This document shows, piece after piece, positions 55,457 to 64,000 of a stretch of DNA of 64,000 bases. How positions within the stretch are numbered: the stretch's first letter is position 1; every line of letters starts with the position of its first letter. Source of the DNA: Gemmobacter sp. 24YEA27 (GTDB taxonomy: Bacteria; Pseudomonadota; Alphaproteobacteria; Rhodobacterales; Rhodobacteraceae); contig NZ_JASJPW010000005.1 in assembly GCF_030052995.1 (NCBI RefSeq), positions 1-64,000 on the forward strand. The letters are read 5' to 3'. Both the position numbers and the translations under genes were made by a program. Below the pieces are notes generated by a model. It was not told where the DNA came from. It did not search any database and saw nothing but the letters and a program-made list of their open reading frames with translations.

Positions 55457-58325
55457 GCTGACATTGCTGCGTGAAAAATTTGGCCGCTTTCTGATCGGCC
55501 TGCTTTGGCTCCATGCGCCCCTCCTGGCGGTGGTGGCGGCACTCAATGGGCATAGCTGGCTCTGGGCCGGGCTTTCCGGTGTGGCGATCGCCGGGGTCTA
55601 TCACCTCAGCTATGCCAGCAACGGCATCGCGCTGAGCACCCGTTACCTCTCATCTGTGGCGCTGATGGCGGAGCCCGCCCTGCTGGTCTTTCTGCTGCGC
55701 GGTCATGCCTGGCAGATGGATATGCATATGTATTTCTTTGCCATGCTGGCGCTGACCATCGCCTGGTTCGATGCGCGCCCGATCCTGATGGCGGCGGTCG
55801 CGGTCGCCCTGCATCACCTGGTGCTGGTCTATTTGCTGCCCTACGCGGTCTTCCCTGCCAATGCCGATCTGCCGCGGGTGCTGCTGCATGCGGCGATCGT
55901 GGCCTTCCAGACTGTTGTCCTGGTCTGGCTGGCGCGGATGATCAGCGCCGCATTCGAGCGGATCCGCGACATGAACCAGGAAATTCTGACCGCCAATGCC
56001 GAACTGAAACAGCGCACGACCGAGGCGGAAAAGGCCAACCAGGCCAAATCTATGTTCGTCGCCAATATGAGCCATGAGATCCGCACGCCACTGAATGCGG
56101 TGCTGGGGTTCTGCCATCTGATGCAGCGCACCGAGATGAATGCCCGCCAACTGGATTATGTGCAAAAGATCAGTGATGCCGGCACCACGCTCCTGCGGCT
56201 GATCAATGACATTCTCGACTTCTCGAAGAACGAGGCGGGCAAACTTACCCTGGAGGCGGCGCCGTTCAATCCCCATGCGGTGATCGAACAGCAGCTGCAG
56301 ATGGTGCTGGTCGGCGCCGAGAGCAAAGGCGTGCACCTGGAGGTGCAGAAAGACCCCGGCATCCCGCGCGAGGTGATGGGCGACGGGATGCGCTTTGGCC
56401 AGGTGATCCTGAACCTTGTCAGCAATGCGGTGAAATTCACCGAACAGGGCTCGGTCACCGTGCGCACCCGCGCCGGGGAACGGGTCGGGGATGGTGACAA
56501 TGACCGGGTGACGATGCTCGTCGAGATCATCGATACCGGTATCGGCATGTCGCCCGAACAGCAGAAGAACCTTTTCACCTCCTTCACCCAGGCCGACAAT
56601 ACCATGACGCGCCGCTTCGGCGGCACCGGGCTTGGGCTTGCGATCAGCCGGCAGATCGTCGGGCTGATGGGCGGCGACATCACCGTGCGCAGCCGCCAGT
56701 GGGAGGGGACAACCTTCAGCTTCGCGGTGCATTTCGACCGCGTCTCGGGTATTGTGTCGCAGGACGTGATCCCAGATCCCGGCCTGCGCGATCTGCGTAT
56801 CCTCGGCGTCGATGACAACCCCGCCTCGCGCCAGCTGATCGAAGAACTGTTCCACCAATGGGGAATGAGGGCCGATGTCGCGGTCTCGGCCAGCGAGGCA
56901 ATCAGCCGCCTGCAGGCGGCAGACGGAGCCGGAAAACCCTATGAGCTGGTGTTGATCGACTGGAAGATGCCCGGCATGGACGGGCTGGAGGCGGTGCGGG
57001 CGATCAGCCAGGATGCCTATATCCGGGCCAAACCGAAAATGGTGGTGGTCACCGCCTATGGCTCGGACCAGTTCACCAGCGAAATCGATGGCTATGGCCA
57101 TGCCGGCTATCTGACAAAGCCCCTGCAACCCCGCGCCGTGATCACGACGCTCGAGGATCTGTTCCGCAACCGGCTGGCGGGATCCGCGCAAGACCATGCC
57201 GAAAAGGCAAAGCCCCGTATCGATGGCGTACCCCAGGTCGAACCCGCCTTGCGCGGCCAGCGCGTGCTCCTGGTCGAGGATAATGAGATCAACCGCGAAA
57301 TCGCGATTGAACTCCTGACCGATGCCGGGTTGCGGGTCGATGCCGTTGAGAACGGTTTGCAGGCGGTGGAACAGGTCGCGCGCCAGGGCGACAGCTATGC
57401 GATGGTCCTGATGGATCTGCAAATGCCGATCATGGACGGAATTGAGGCGACAATCCGCATCCGCAAGGATCGCAGCGCCGCAGAATTGCCGATCGTCGCG
57501 ATGACGGCCCATGCCTATGCCGATGAGAAAGACCGCTGCATGGCGGCCGGGATGAATGACCATGTCGCCAAACCGGTCGAGCCGCCGGTGCTGCTGGCGG
57601 CGCTGAACCGCTGGCTGAAACCGGTAACCCTGGTCCCTGCCCCGGTCAATATCGCGAAAGTCGCCCCGGCGGGGGATGACCTGCCCGACCATCTGCCGCC
57701 TTTCGGCATTGCCCGCGCGCTGGAACGGGTGAATGGCAAACGCCCGCTCCTGCGCCGGCTGATCCTGAGCTTTGCCGACAGCCAGGCCAGGGTGCCCGAT
57801 GAGCTGGGCCGTCTGCTGGCCGAGGGTAAATATGATGATGCCCGCCGCACCGCCCATACGCTGAAAGGGCTTGCCGGTTCGCTGGAATTGCCGGATCTGC
57901 AGCAGGCCGCCGCCGAGATGGAGCGCGCGCTGAAAGAGGGCACCCCGGGGGAGCATGAGGCTGCCCCCTATATTGCCCGTATCGCGGCATGGCTGGAACC
58001 GGCAGTCGCCGCCGCGCGCGGGCTGAGCGGCACTACCGTCGCAGCGGGAGACAGGTCAGCACCGGTGGCTCCGGCCAGTGCAACGGAGATTGAGGAGCGC
58101 CGCGCCGCTCTCCACGAGCAGCTGATCAAACGCAGCCTGAGCGCACGCGCCGGTTTTGCGGCCTGGGCCGAGGCGCTTGGCCTTCCCGCCGAAGCCATCG
58201 CGGCGCATCCGCTGCGCCTCGCGCTGGACAGGCTGGATTACGCCACTGCGCTGCGAGAACTGGAAATTTCCGGAAAAGATGCCGGACCCGGATCGGAAAA
58301 AGCCTCCGCCGGAGAACAAAGCTGA
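55446..58325 (+). CDS. Hybrid histidine kinase with two receivers and HPt domain
   Basis: 959 residues: six or so N-terminal membrane helices (about 15-175), coiled coil, HisKA (MFVANMSHEIRTPLNAVLGF), HATPase (NLVSNAVKFTEQG, DTGIGMSP, GTGLGLAIS), receiver 1 (ILGVDDNPASRQL; Asp in LVLIDWKMPGMDG), receiver 2 (LLVEDNEINREIA; VLMDLQMPIMDG), and HPt (ARRTAHTLKGLAGSL). ATG 55446 gives the family start. Phosphorelay feeding the GGDEF regulator downstream is likely. Confidence 0.92.
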   Translation: MQYELTLLREKFGRFLIGLLWLHAPLLAVVAALNGHSWLWAGLSGVAIAGVYHLSYASNGIALSTRYLSSVALMAEPALLVFLLRGHAWQMDMHMYFFAMLALTIAWFDARPILMAAVAVALHHLVLVYLLPYAVFPANADLPRVLLHAAIVAFQTVVLVWLARMISAAFERIRDMNQEILTANAELKQRTTEAEKANQAKSMFVANMSHEIRTPLNAVLGFCHLMQRTEMNARQLDYVQKISDAGTTLLRLINDILDFSKNEAGKLTLEAAPFNPHAVIEQQLQMVLVGAESKGVHLEVQKDPGIPREVMGDGMRFGQVILNLVSNAVKFTEQGSVTVRTRAGERVGDGDNDRVTMLVEIIDTGIGMSPEQQKNLFTSFTQADNTMTRRFGGTGLGLAISRQIVGLMGGDITVRSRQWEGTTFSFAVHFDRVSGIVSQDVIPDPGLRDLRILGVDDNPASRQLIEELFHQWGMRADVAVSASEAISRLQAADGAGKPYELVLIDWKMPGMDGLEAVRAISQDAYIRAKPKMVVVTAYGSDQFTSEIDGYGHAGYLTKPLQPRAVITTLEDLFRNRLAGSAQDHAEKAKPRIDGVPQVEPALRGQRVLLVEDNEINREIAIELLTDAGLRVDAVENGLQAVEQVARQGDSYAMVLMDLQMPIMDGIEATIRIRKDRSAAELPIVAMTAHAYADEKDRCMAAGMNDHVAKPVEPPVLLAALNRWLKPVTLVPAPVNIAKVAPAGDDLPDHLPPFGIARALERVNGKRPLLRRLILSFADSQARVPDELGRLLAEGKYDDARRTAHTLKGLAGSLELPDLQQAAAEMERALKEGTPGEHEAAPYIARIAAWLEPAVAAARGLSGTTVAAGDRSAPVAPASATEIEERRAALHEQLIKRSLSARAGFAAWAEALGLPAEAIAAHPLRLALDRLDYATALRELEISGKDAGPGSEKASAGEQS

Positions 58326-59279
58326 GAATGGGAAGAAAGCCGTGACCACGCCACAGGAGCGCGAGCCCCGTAAAGCCGTTGTTCTGATCGTCGACGACGA
58401 TATCTCAAATATCGAGATCATGAATGCGGCGCTCGGGGATGATTATGAGATCTGCTTTGCCACATCGGGCGAGCAGGCGCTGGAGGTGATGCAACTGACT
58501 CTGCCCGACCTCGTGCTGCTGGATGTGGTGATGCCGGGGATGCAGGGGTTCGAAGTCTGCTCCATCCTTAAACGCGACCCGCTGCTCTCGGATATTCCGG
58601 TGATCTTCACCACCGGGCTGGGTGATACAGAGGATGAGGTGCGAGGCCTTTCGCTGGGGGCCATCGATTATGTCACAAAGCCCATCCATCCGGTGGTGCT
58701 GCGCAACCGGGTGAAAAACCATATCGAGCTGAAGACCCTGCGCGACCATCTGGCCGAGATCGCGGTGACCGATGCGCTGACCGGGTTGCACAACCGGCGC
58801 AAGCTGGATCAGCTGATGCAGGACGCGCTGCAACGCCGGGCGACCTCGGAAAGCTGGCTGTCGGTGATCATGATCGACATTGATTTCTTCAAGCTGTTCA
58901 ACGATGCCTATGGCCATCAGAGCGGCGATCAGTGCATTCACATGATCGCCTCGGCGCTGAACCGGGCGGTCAAGGCCGCGGCAGGCTTTTCGGCGCGCTA
59001 TGGCGGCGAGGAATTTGCCTGCGTGCTTCCCGATACCGCGCCCGAAGAGGCGCTTGTTATTGCCGGCAATATCCGCGCCCAGGTGCATCAGCTGCAGATC
59101 CCCCACGAGAAGTCCATGGTCAGCCCCTGGGTGACGCTGAGCATCGGCATCGCCTCGGCGCGCACCGATACCGGACTTTCGATGAAGGAATGGATCGAGG
59201 CCGCCGACCGTCAGCTCTATATCGCGAAATCGCAGGCCGGGACCGGGTGGCCGCGATCACGATTTCCGGCAAGACCTGA
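58279..59279 (+). CDS. PleD-like response regulator with GGDEF domain, C-terminal indel
   Basis: Receiver (LIVDDDISNIEIM; Asp in LVLLDVVMPGMQG; YVTKPIHPVVLRNRV) and diguanylate cyclase (DALTGLHNRRKLDQL, MIDIDFFKLFNDAYGHQSGDQ, RYGGEEFACVLPDT). The GGEEF active site is intact, so it should make cyclic di-GMP. As read the frame ends at 59292 with a doubtful tail; one more G at 59239-59241 gives AGDRVAAITISGKT and stop 59277-59279. Starts at 58279 or GTG 58342 overlap/follow the kinase end. Confidence 0.88.
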
Positions 59280-59671
59280 GCGACTGGCTTAACCGGGGAA
59301 ACACCCGCAGATCAATCATTGTAGCGGTTTGGCAACATGTCGAACCGTATGGGCATTGTTGTCGAGATCACCTTCTGATCCAGCACCCCCATTTGAGGGG
59401 CCTGGATCACTGCCGCAAAGAAGCGCTGCGGGGGCCCAATCGCAAGGCCTTTAAAATACAGGTCACTATCGCCGTCCAGAATGGCCGGACCGCCCGCAGC
59501 ATATCCCGCAAAAGGCGGTGCGAAATGTCCGGTCCGGGACAGCCGAAGCTCGGCTGTCAGCTGATTTCTGCAACACAGCCAGTGCCCCGACCCGATCAAC
59601 GCCTCCTGACCCAAGTCACCCGTGTGACGGGCGCGATCGCCCTCAGGCACCGCATTTGCTTGTCACGGTGA
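59280..59671. other. Gap between GGDEF gene and aspA, no confident gene
   Basis: About 390 bp. A minus-strand frame (59650-59312, GTG start) contains GGPAILDGDSDLYFKGLAIGPPQRFFAAVIQAP, which looks somewhat coding but has no recognised family. Possibly a gene remnant. Confidence 0.35.
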
Positions 59672-61054
59672 TCAACGAACCGGAACGACTGCGGCACGGA
59701 GTCTGTCCATAACCCCTTCCCGGCTCATCAGGCCTTTGGCGATCATGACATCAACGAAGGGGATACCTTCCTTATCCGACTGTTTCACAATTGCCGAACC
59801 TGGGTATAGCCCAGTTCCCCGACCATTACCGTGGCCAGTGCGGGTGAGTTCAGCAGCAGTTCCAGCGCGCGTTCGGGACGCGCCTCGATGCGCTGATGCA
59901 TTTATCAGCGAAAAGCCGGCTGCCATTGGTCAGAAGGCGGCAACTTTCAAAGAGACGTGCGGCGATTACGGGCTCGAAATGGTTGATCTCAAGCTGCCTG
60001 CCATGGAGGCCAGTGCCACGCTCTGATCGTTTCCGGCCAGCGCGAAGGCAAGCTGCTGCACCAGCATTGCAGGACCGGGTTGATCTTGCCGGGCATGATC
60101 GAGGAGCCGGGCTGCACGGCAGGAAGGCGGATCTCACCAATGGCGGTTTGCGGGTCAGAGGAGATCAGGATCAGGTCATGCGCGATCTTGGCGATGGTCT
60201 CGCCGGCGATGCGGATCTCGGAAGAGACGCGGGCAAAGGTGTCTGAATTCTGCATCGCGTCAAACGGATTGTCAGCGCGGACCAGAGGCAGGCCCAGATT
60301 GGCGCTGAGATGCGCATAAAGCGCCGCCGGATAGCCCGGATCAGAGCCGAGCCCGGTGCCGATGGCGCTGCCGCGCCAAGCGGCAGGGTCAGAAGATCGG
60401 CGGAGGCTGCTGCGATCTTTTGCCGCCTGGCGGCGCACGGCGCTGGCATAACCGCCGAATTCCTGACCCAGCGTCATGGGCTGCGCGGCCTGCATACAGG
60501 TGCGCCCGATTTTCAGCACATCGGCAAAAGCACTGGCGCGCTCCGAAAAGGCATCGGCGAGATGGTTCAGCGCCTGAACCAGAGGCAGAGTGGCGTCATA
60601 GACCGCCAGCTTCAGCGCTGATGGCACGACGTCATTCGTCGATTGCCCGTGGTTCACATGGTCATTGGGGTGCAGGCTGGCATAATCCCCGCCTCGCGCC
60701 CGAGGATCTGCAAGGCGCGATTGGCGACAACCTCATTCGCGTTCATATTGATCGAGGTGCCGCCCGAGCCTTCCATGATGTCGATGATGAACTGCTCATG
60801 ATGGCGGCCCGCCAGCACCTCATCACAGGCCGCGATGATCGCCGCCGCGAGATCGGTTGCAGTGCACCAATCTCGCGATTGGCCTGGGCCGCCGCTTTCT
60901 TGATCGCCGCAAGGCCGTTCACAAAACGCGGGTGATCGCCGATCCGCTCGCCGCCAAGCGCGGAATTCTCGGAGCCGCGCAGCGTGTTCACGCCATAAAG
61001 CGCCGTATCGGGAAGTTCACGCGGGCCAAGGCCATCGGTTTCAATACGAGCCAT
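59672..61054 (-). pseudogene. aspA: Aspartate ammonia-lyase, several frameshifts
   Basis: Pieces in three frames cover a whole class II lyase of about 460 residues: MARIETDGLGPRELP, GSGGTSINMNANEV, HVNHGQSTNDVVPSALKL, and the active-site loop SSIMPGKINPVL, ending with SREGVMDRLRAAVVPVR. Aspartase is preferred to fumarase because of the start and end sequences. At least five frame breaks; those near 60858 and 60687-60690 are repaired by one extra base in a G/C run, others are less clear. Confidence 0.82.
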
Positions 61055-61073
61055 GCTCGGTCATCCTGTCTGA

Positions 61074-61835
61074 TCAGTGGATATTCGGACGTTCAGAGCA
61101 CCTGCGCGGGTCGGTCGGATTGGCGAAGAACCCGGCGGGGGGCCCATGTTCGACGATGACGCCCTTGTCGGTAAAATAGATATGGTCCGCGACCTCACGG
61201 GCAAAGCCCATCTCATGGGTCACAAGGATGCAGGTCATGCCCTCGGCCGCGAGATCCTTGATTGTCACCAGCACTTCTTTCACCGTTTCCGGGTCCAGCG
61301 CTGCGGTCACCTCGTCAAACAGCATGATGTCGGGGCGCATTGCAAGGCTGCGGGCGATGGCGACGCGCTGCTGCTGGCCGCCGGACAACTCGCCCGGATA
61401 GCTGTTCTCCTTGCCTTCGAGCCGGACTTTGCGGATCAGCTCGCGGGCGCGTTTCTCGACCTCGGCAGGGTTTTCCTTCAGCACTTTCACAGGCGCCATC
61501 ATAACATTTTGCAGCGCGGTCTTATGCGGAAAGAGGTTATATTGCTGGAACACCATCCCGACCTTCTTGCGAAGCGCGAGCTTGTCGAGCTTCGGGTCAT
61601 GCACTTCGAGGCCTTCGACCAGGATCGAGCCGCCCTGAATGTCGTTCAGCGCATTGATGCAGCGGATCAGCGTGGATTTTCCCGAGCCGGAGGGGCCGAT
61701 GATGCAGATCACCTCGCCCTTCATGATATCGAGGCTGATCCCGTTCAGCACCGGCACCGAGCCATAGGATTTCCGTACGTCTTTCAGTGAGACGATGGGC
61801 TGGTCTTCTGTCCATTTCACGTCAGTCATGGCCAT
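61074..61835 (-). CDS. Polar amino acid ABC transporter ATP-binding protein
   Basis: 253 residues, GlnQ-like: Walker A IIGPSGSGKSTLIRCIN, Q-loop VFQQYNLFPH, signature ELSGGQQQRVAIAR, Walker B IMLFDEVTAALDPE, H-loop THEMGFA. Last gene of the transporter operon and 20 bp before aspA, suggesting aspartate/glutamate import for the lyase. Confidence 0.93.
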   Translation of the reverse strand: MAMTDVKWTEDQPIVSLKDVRKSYGSVPVLNGISLDIMKGEVICIIGPSGSGKSTLIRCINALNDIQGGSILVEGLEVHDPKLDKLALRKKVGMVFQQYNLFPHKTALQNVMMAPVKVLKENPAEVEKRARELIRKVRLEGKENSYPGELSGGQQQRVAIARSLAMRPDIMLFDEVTAALDPETVKEVLVTIKDLAAEGMTCILVTHEMGFAREVADHIYFTDKGVIVEHGPPAGFFANPTDPRRCSERPNIH

Positions 61836-61843
61836 CAGCCCCC

Positions 61844-62725
61844 TCAGAGTTTCACGGAATAGCGGCGTTCAAGCCGCGAGGTCAGCAGGCTGATCGGGTA
61901 GCAATAGATAAAGAACCAGCACAGCACATAGAGATACATCGGGATCAGCACATCGGGCCGCCCTTCGGCCGAAAGCGCCGAACGGGTATAGCCCATGATG
62001 TCATCAACCCCGATGATCGAGACCAGCGGCGTCGCCATGGTCAGCACCGCGTAAAGGTTCATCCAGTTCGGCAGGATGCGCTTCACCGTCTGCGGCAGGA
62101 TCACCATCCGCATCGTCTGACCGCGGGAGAAGCCAAGCGATTCCGCGCTTTCCCACTGACCGGACGGTACCGACTGGATCGCACCGCGCACATATTCCGA
62201 CATATAGGCCATGACGGGCAGCGACAGCCCGATCACCGCCTTCAGCCAGCCGGGAAACGGCATCGTCACGCCAAACAGCGTCACTTGGAACGGGATCAGC
62301 AGGATGGCGTAGAACAAAAGCACCAGCCAGGGCGAGTTGCGGAAGAACTGTGTCACCAGCCAGGCGGCCTTGCGGATTACCAGCACCGGCGAGACCTGCA
62401 GGATGCCCAAAAGCACGCCAAGAACGGTGCCGATCGCCATTGAAAGCACAGAGATCAGGATATTATAGCCAAAGCCCTGGGCCAGAAGCGGCGTCCATTT
62501 CAGCAGGACCGAGGGGATCGAGGCCTGGCCCGGCTGTGTGCCCTGCGCCCAGGCGGTGCCGATCACGCTGGCGATCAGGCAGGCAAAGACCAGGCTCAGG
62601 GTCAGCGGGTTAAAGAGCGTCTCCCGCCAGTTCAGCGCGGGCGCGGCATGGATGCGGCGCGGCAGCAGCACATCCATATGACCGGGTACGCGGCGGTCGG
62701 GTTCGGGGATGGGGCGCAGCCACAT
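61844..62725 (-). CDS. Amino acid ABC permease (second)
   Basis: 293 residues, HisM-type, about five membrane helices; conserved EAA loop ESAESLGFSRGQTMRMVILPQ. N-terminal cytosolic extension of about 50 residues. Start 62725 lies 2 bp past the previous stop; an in-frame start farther up lies inside the first permease. Confidence 0.9.
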   Translation of the reverse strand: MWLRPIPEPDRRVPGHMDVLLPRRIHAAPALNWRETLFNPLTLSLVFACLIASVIGTAWAQGTQPGQASIPSVLLKWTPLLAQGFGYNILISVLSMAIGTVLGVLLGILQVSPVLVIRKAAWLVTQFFRNSPWLVLLFYAILLIPFQVTLFGVTMPFPGWLKAVIGLSLPVMAYMSEYVRGAIQSVPSGQWESAESLGFSRGQTMRMVILPQTVKRILPNWMNLYAVLTMATPLVSIIGVDDIMGYTRSALSAEGRPDVLIPMYLYVLCWFFIYCYPISLLTSRLERRYSVKL

Positions 62726-62726
62726 G

Positions 62727-63476
62727 TCAGACTCCATATCCGGGGATGCGCAGCGCCTTTTCCCAGCGACCAAGGATCCAGACAAGGACCGCGACGAGCA
62801 GGATATAGGTCAGCAGCAGAACGGTCATCATTTCGCGCACATTCAACTGTTCCGACCAGATCTGGGCGGCGGCGTATAAGAGCTCTGGCACAGCAATCGC
62901 ATAGGCAAGCGAGGTGGTTTTAACGAGGTTCACCAGATTGGTGCCCAGCGATGGCAGTGAGATCCTGAGCGCCAGCGGCAGTACCACATAAAGATAGGTC
63001 TGAAACCGCGTGAAGCCGAGCGCCTCTGACGCCTCGATGGTGGAGCGCGGCACGGCGTCGATGCCAGAGCGAAAGATCTCGGTATTCAGCGCACCCGCAA
63101 AGAGCGAGAGCGAAATCACCGCCCAGGCAAAGGCAGAGATCATCGGAGTGCTGAGCCCGGTTTCACCCGTCACCCTCAGGACCGAGCCAAGCGCGAAGAA
63201 GAAGAAGTAAAGCTGCACCAGCGGCGGCGTATTGCGGAAAAAGGTCACAAACAGCCCGACCGGCGCGCGCAGGATCAGGTATTTCGACCCCTGGGCAAAA
63301 GCGCCGATCATGCCGACGAACAGCGAGAAGATGATCGACAGCACAGAGAGTTTGACGGTCATCCACAACCCGCCAAGGAACTGAGCACGGTCCCAGGCGT
63401 CGTAGCCAATGCTGATCTTGAGCCCATAGCTCTGGCGGAGCCACTGGAAAAACGTTTCGACAGTTTCCACCGCCAA
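62727..63476 (-). CDS. Amino acid ABC permease (first)
   Basis: 249 residues, five-helix HisM/GltJ type. TVKLSVLSIIFSLFVGMIGAF, FFRNTPPLVQLYFFFFALG, EAA loop EASEALGFTRFQTYLYVVLPLALR. Forms the channel with the second permease. Confidence 0.92.
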   Translation of the reverse strand: MAVETVETFFQWLRQSYGLKISIGYDAWDRAQFLGGLWMTVKLSVLSIIFSLFVGMIGAFAQGSKYLILRAPVGLFVTFFRNTPPLVQLYFFFFALGSVLRVTGETGLSTPMISAFAWAVISLSLFAGALNTEIFRSGIDAVPRSTIEASEALGFTRFQTYLYVVLPLALRISLPSLGTNLVNLVKTTSLAYAIAVPELLYAAAQIWSEQLNVREMMTVLLLTYILLVAVLVWILGRWEKALRIPGYGV

Positions 63477-63491
63477 CTCCCCGGGAAAAGG

Positions 63492-63516
63492 GCCGGCCCC
63501 GCGTTACAGGACCGGC
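63492..63516 (-). terminator. Intercistronic hairpin after the binding-protein gene
   Basis: GCCGG (63492-63496) and CCGGC (63512-63516) with a 15-nt loop in the 53-bp gap between binding protein and permease. Such hairpins commonly raise binding-protein over permease levels. Short stem. Confidence 0.35.
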
Positions 63517-63529
63517 GGGATCAGCGCGA

Positions 63530-64000
63530 TTACTTGAACTTTTCGTATTGCTCTTCGAAGAACGGAGCGGGGGCGATGCCGTAGCGCTCATTGCTTTCGA
63601 TCAGGAAGCGGGTCTTGTGCCAGTCGGTGACGATCTCGCTGATCTTCTGACCATATGGGGCGTTCAGCTCTTCCAGCGGCACGGCGATAGCCCAGGGCTG
63701 CATCTGTTCGGTGACGAAGGGCATCTCGTAATCAGCCCAGACCGCCTCCGAGGCCAGCTGGCTCTCGATCCAGGTGTTGTCATAGGCCAGCCCGACACAG
63801 CTGCCATTGGTCAGCGCAGCGCTTGCCTCGGGCACGCCCGCGAAGGCCACGATATTGGCTTTGTATTTCTGGGTGATCTCGCGCAGGTAATAGCTGCCCT
63901 GAATGCCGCAAATATCCTTGCCCTCAAGATCCGTCCATTCTTTCAGGCCATTGGCCTTGGGTGCCAGAATATTTGCCCCGCCCGCGTAATAGTTCGGCTC
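63530..64000 (-). CDS. Amino acid ABC substrate-binding protein, 5' end outside window
   Basis: The C-terminal 156 residues of a family 3 solute-binding protein: EPNYYAGGANILAPKANGLKEWTDLEGKDICGIQGSYY, ASAALTNGSCVGLAYDNTWIESQL, YEMPFVTEQMQPWAIAVP. The frame is open to 64000, so the signal peptide lies beyond the window. First gene of the operon. Confidence 0.9.
   Translation of the reverse strand, partial: EPNYYAGGANILAPKANGLKEWTDLEGKDICGIQGSYYLREITQKYKANIVAFAGVPEASAALTNGSCVGLAYDNTWIESQLASEAVWADYEMPFVTEQMQPWAIAVPLEELNAPYGQKISEIVTDWHKTRFLIESNERYGIAPAPFFEEQYEKFK

Noticed and set aside
55650..57956. Minus-strand frame of 768 codons antisense to the hybrid kinase
   Set aside because: Mirror of a high-GC3 gene; composition (His, Gln, Arg rich) is typical of antisense artefacts.

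Overview
GC-rich (roughly two thirds G+C by eye), densely packed DNA with ATGA/TGATG gene overlaps. Gene content matches a methylotrophic alphaproteobacterium of the Rhodobacterales (Paracoccus/Rhodobacter type). The species is not identified. No tRNA, rRNA or CRISPR array was seen.

Layout. (1) 1-5463: MoxR/DUF58/VWA/VWA/TPR/BatD-like operon, the kind that serves quinoprotein methanol dehydrogenase maturation. (2) 5533-13832: C1 oxidation core: gfa, flhA, fghA (glutathione-linked formaldehyde oxidation), cytochrome c553i, lanthanide-type methanol dehydrogenase xoxF, then xoxG, xoxJ, a beta-propeller and an MxaD-like SRPBCC protein. (3) 14016-19078: an ABC-type system associated with PQQ dehydrogenases (binding protein, beta-propeller, small secreted proteins, ATPase, permease). 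(4) 19198-25575: regulators: FlhR-like LuxR regulator, FIST sensor, FlhS-like hybrid kinase, an MxaY/MxaX-like two-component pair and two small secreted proteins. (5) 25605-28763: pqqABCDE on the minus strand. (6) 28872-32991: AcoR-like activator divergent from a flavin monooxygenase, with a perfect 20-bp dyad and a truncated alcohol dehydrogenase remnant between them. (7) 33.3-38.5 kb: decayed accessory region with an ankyrin-like protein, orphan secreted/membrane genes and an IS5-family element that cleanly splits a membrane-protein gene. (8) 38.7-47.2 kb: PRC-barrel proteins, lipid kinase, phosphoesterase, DedA, UppP, a two-component system and a CadD-like transporter. (9) 47.2-53.2 kb: a GH18-like/NodB/GT2 three-domain exopolysaccharide protein and a DUF3131 protein, followed by an IS110/IS1111-type element. 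(10) 54.9-59.3 kb: large hybrid kinase and a PleD-like GGDEF regulator. (11) 59.7-64 kb: broken aspartate ammonia-lyase and a polar amino acid ABC transporter (cut by the window end).

Regions 1-5 form one functional unit: XoxF oxidises methanol with PQQ made by pqqABCDE, electrons pass to the c-type cytochromes, formaldehyde is removed through the glutathione pathway, and FlhSR/MxaXY-type regulators probably control it.

Caution on quality: at least 18 reading-frame breaks are each repaired by adding one G or C to an existing G/C run, including in regulators and pqqE. This points to systematic homopolymer under-calling rather than true pseudogenes. Frame-broken genes below are given with their repaired extents where I could work them out.
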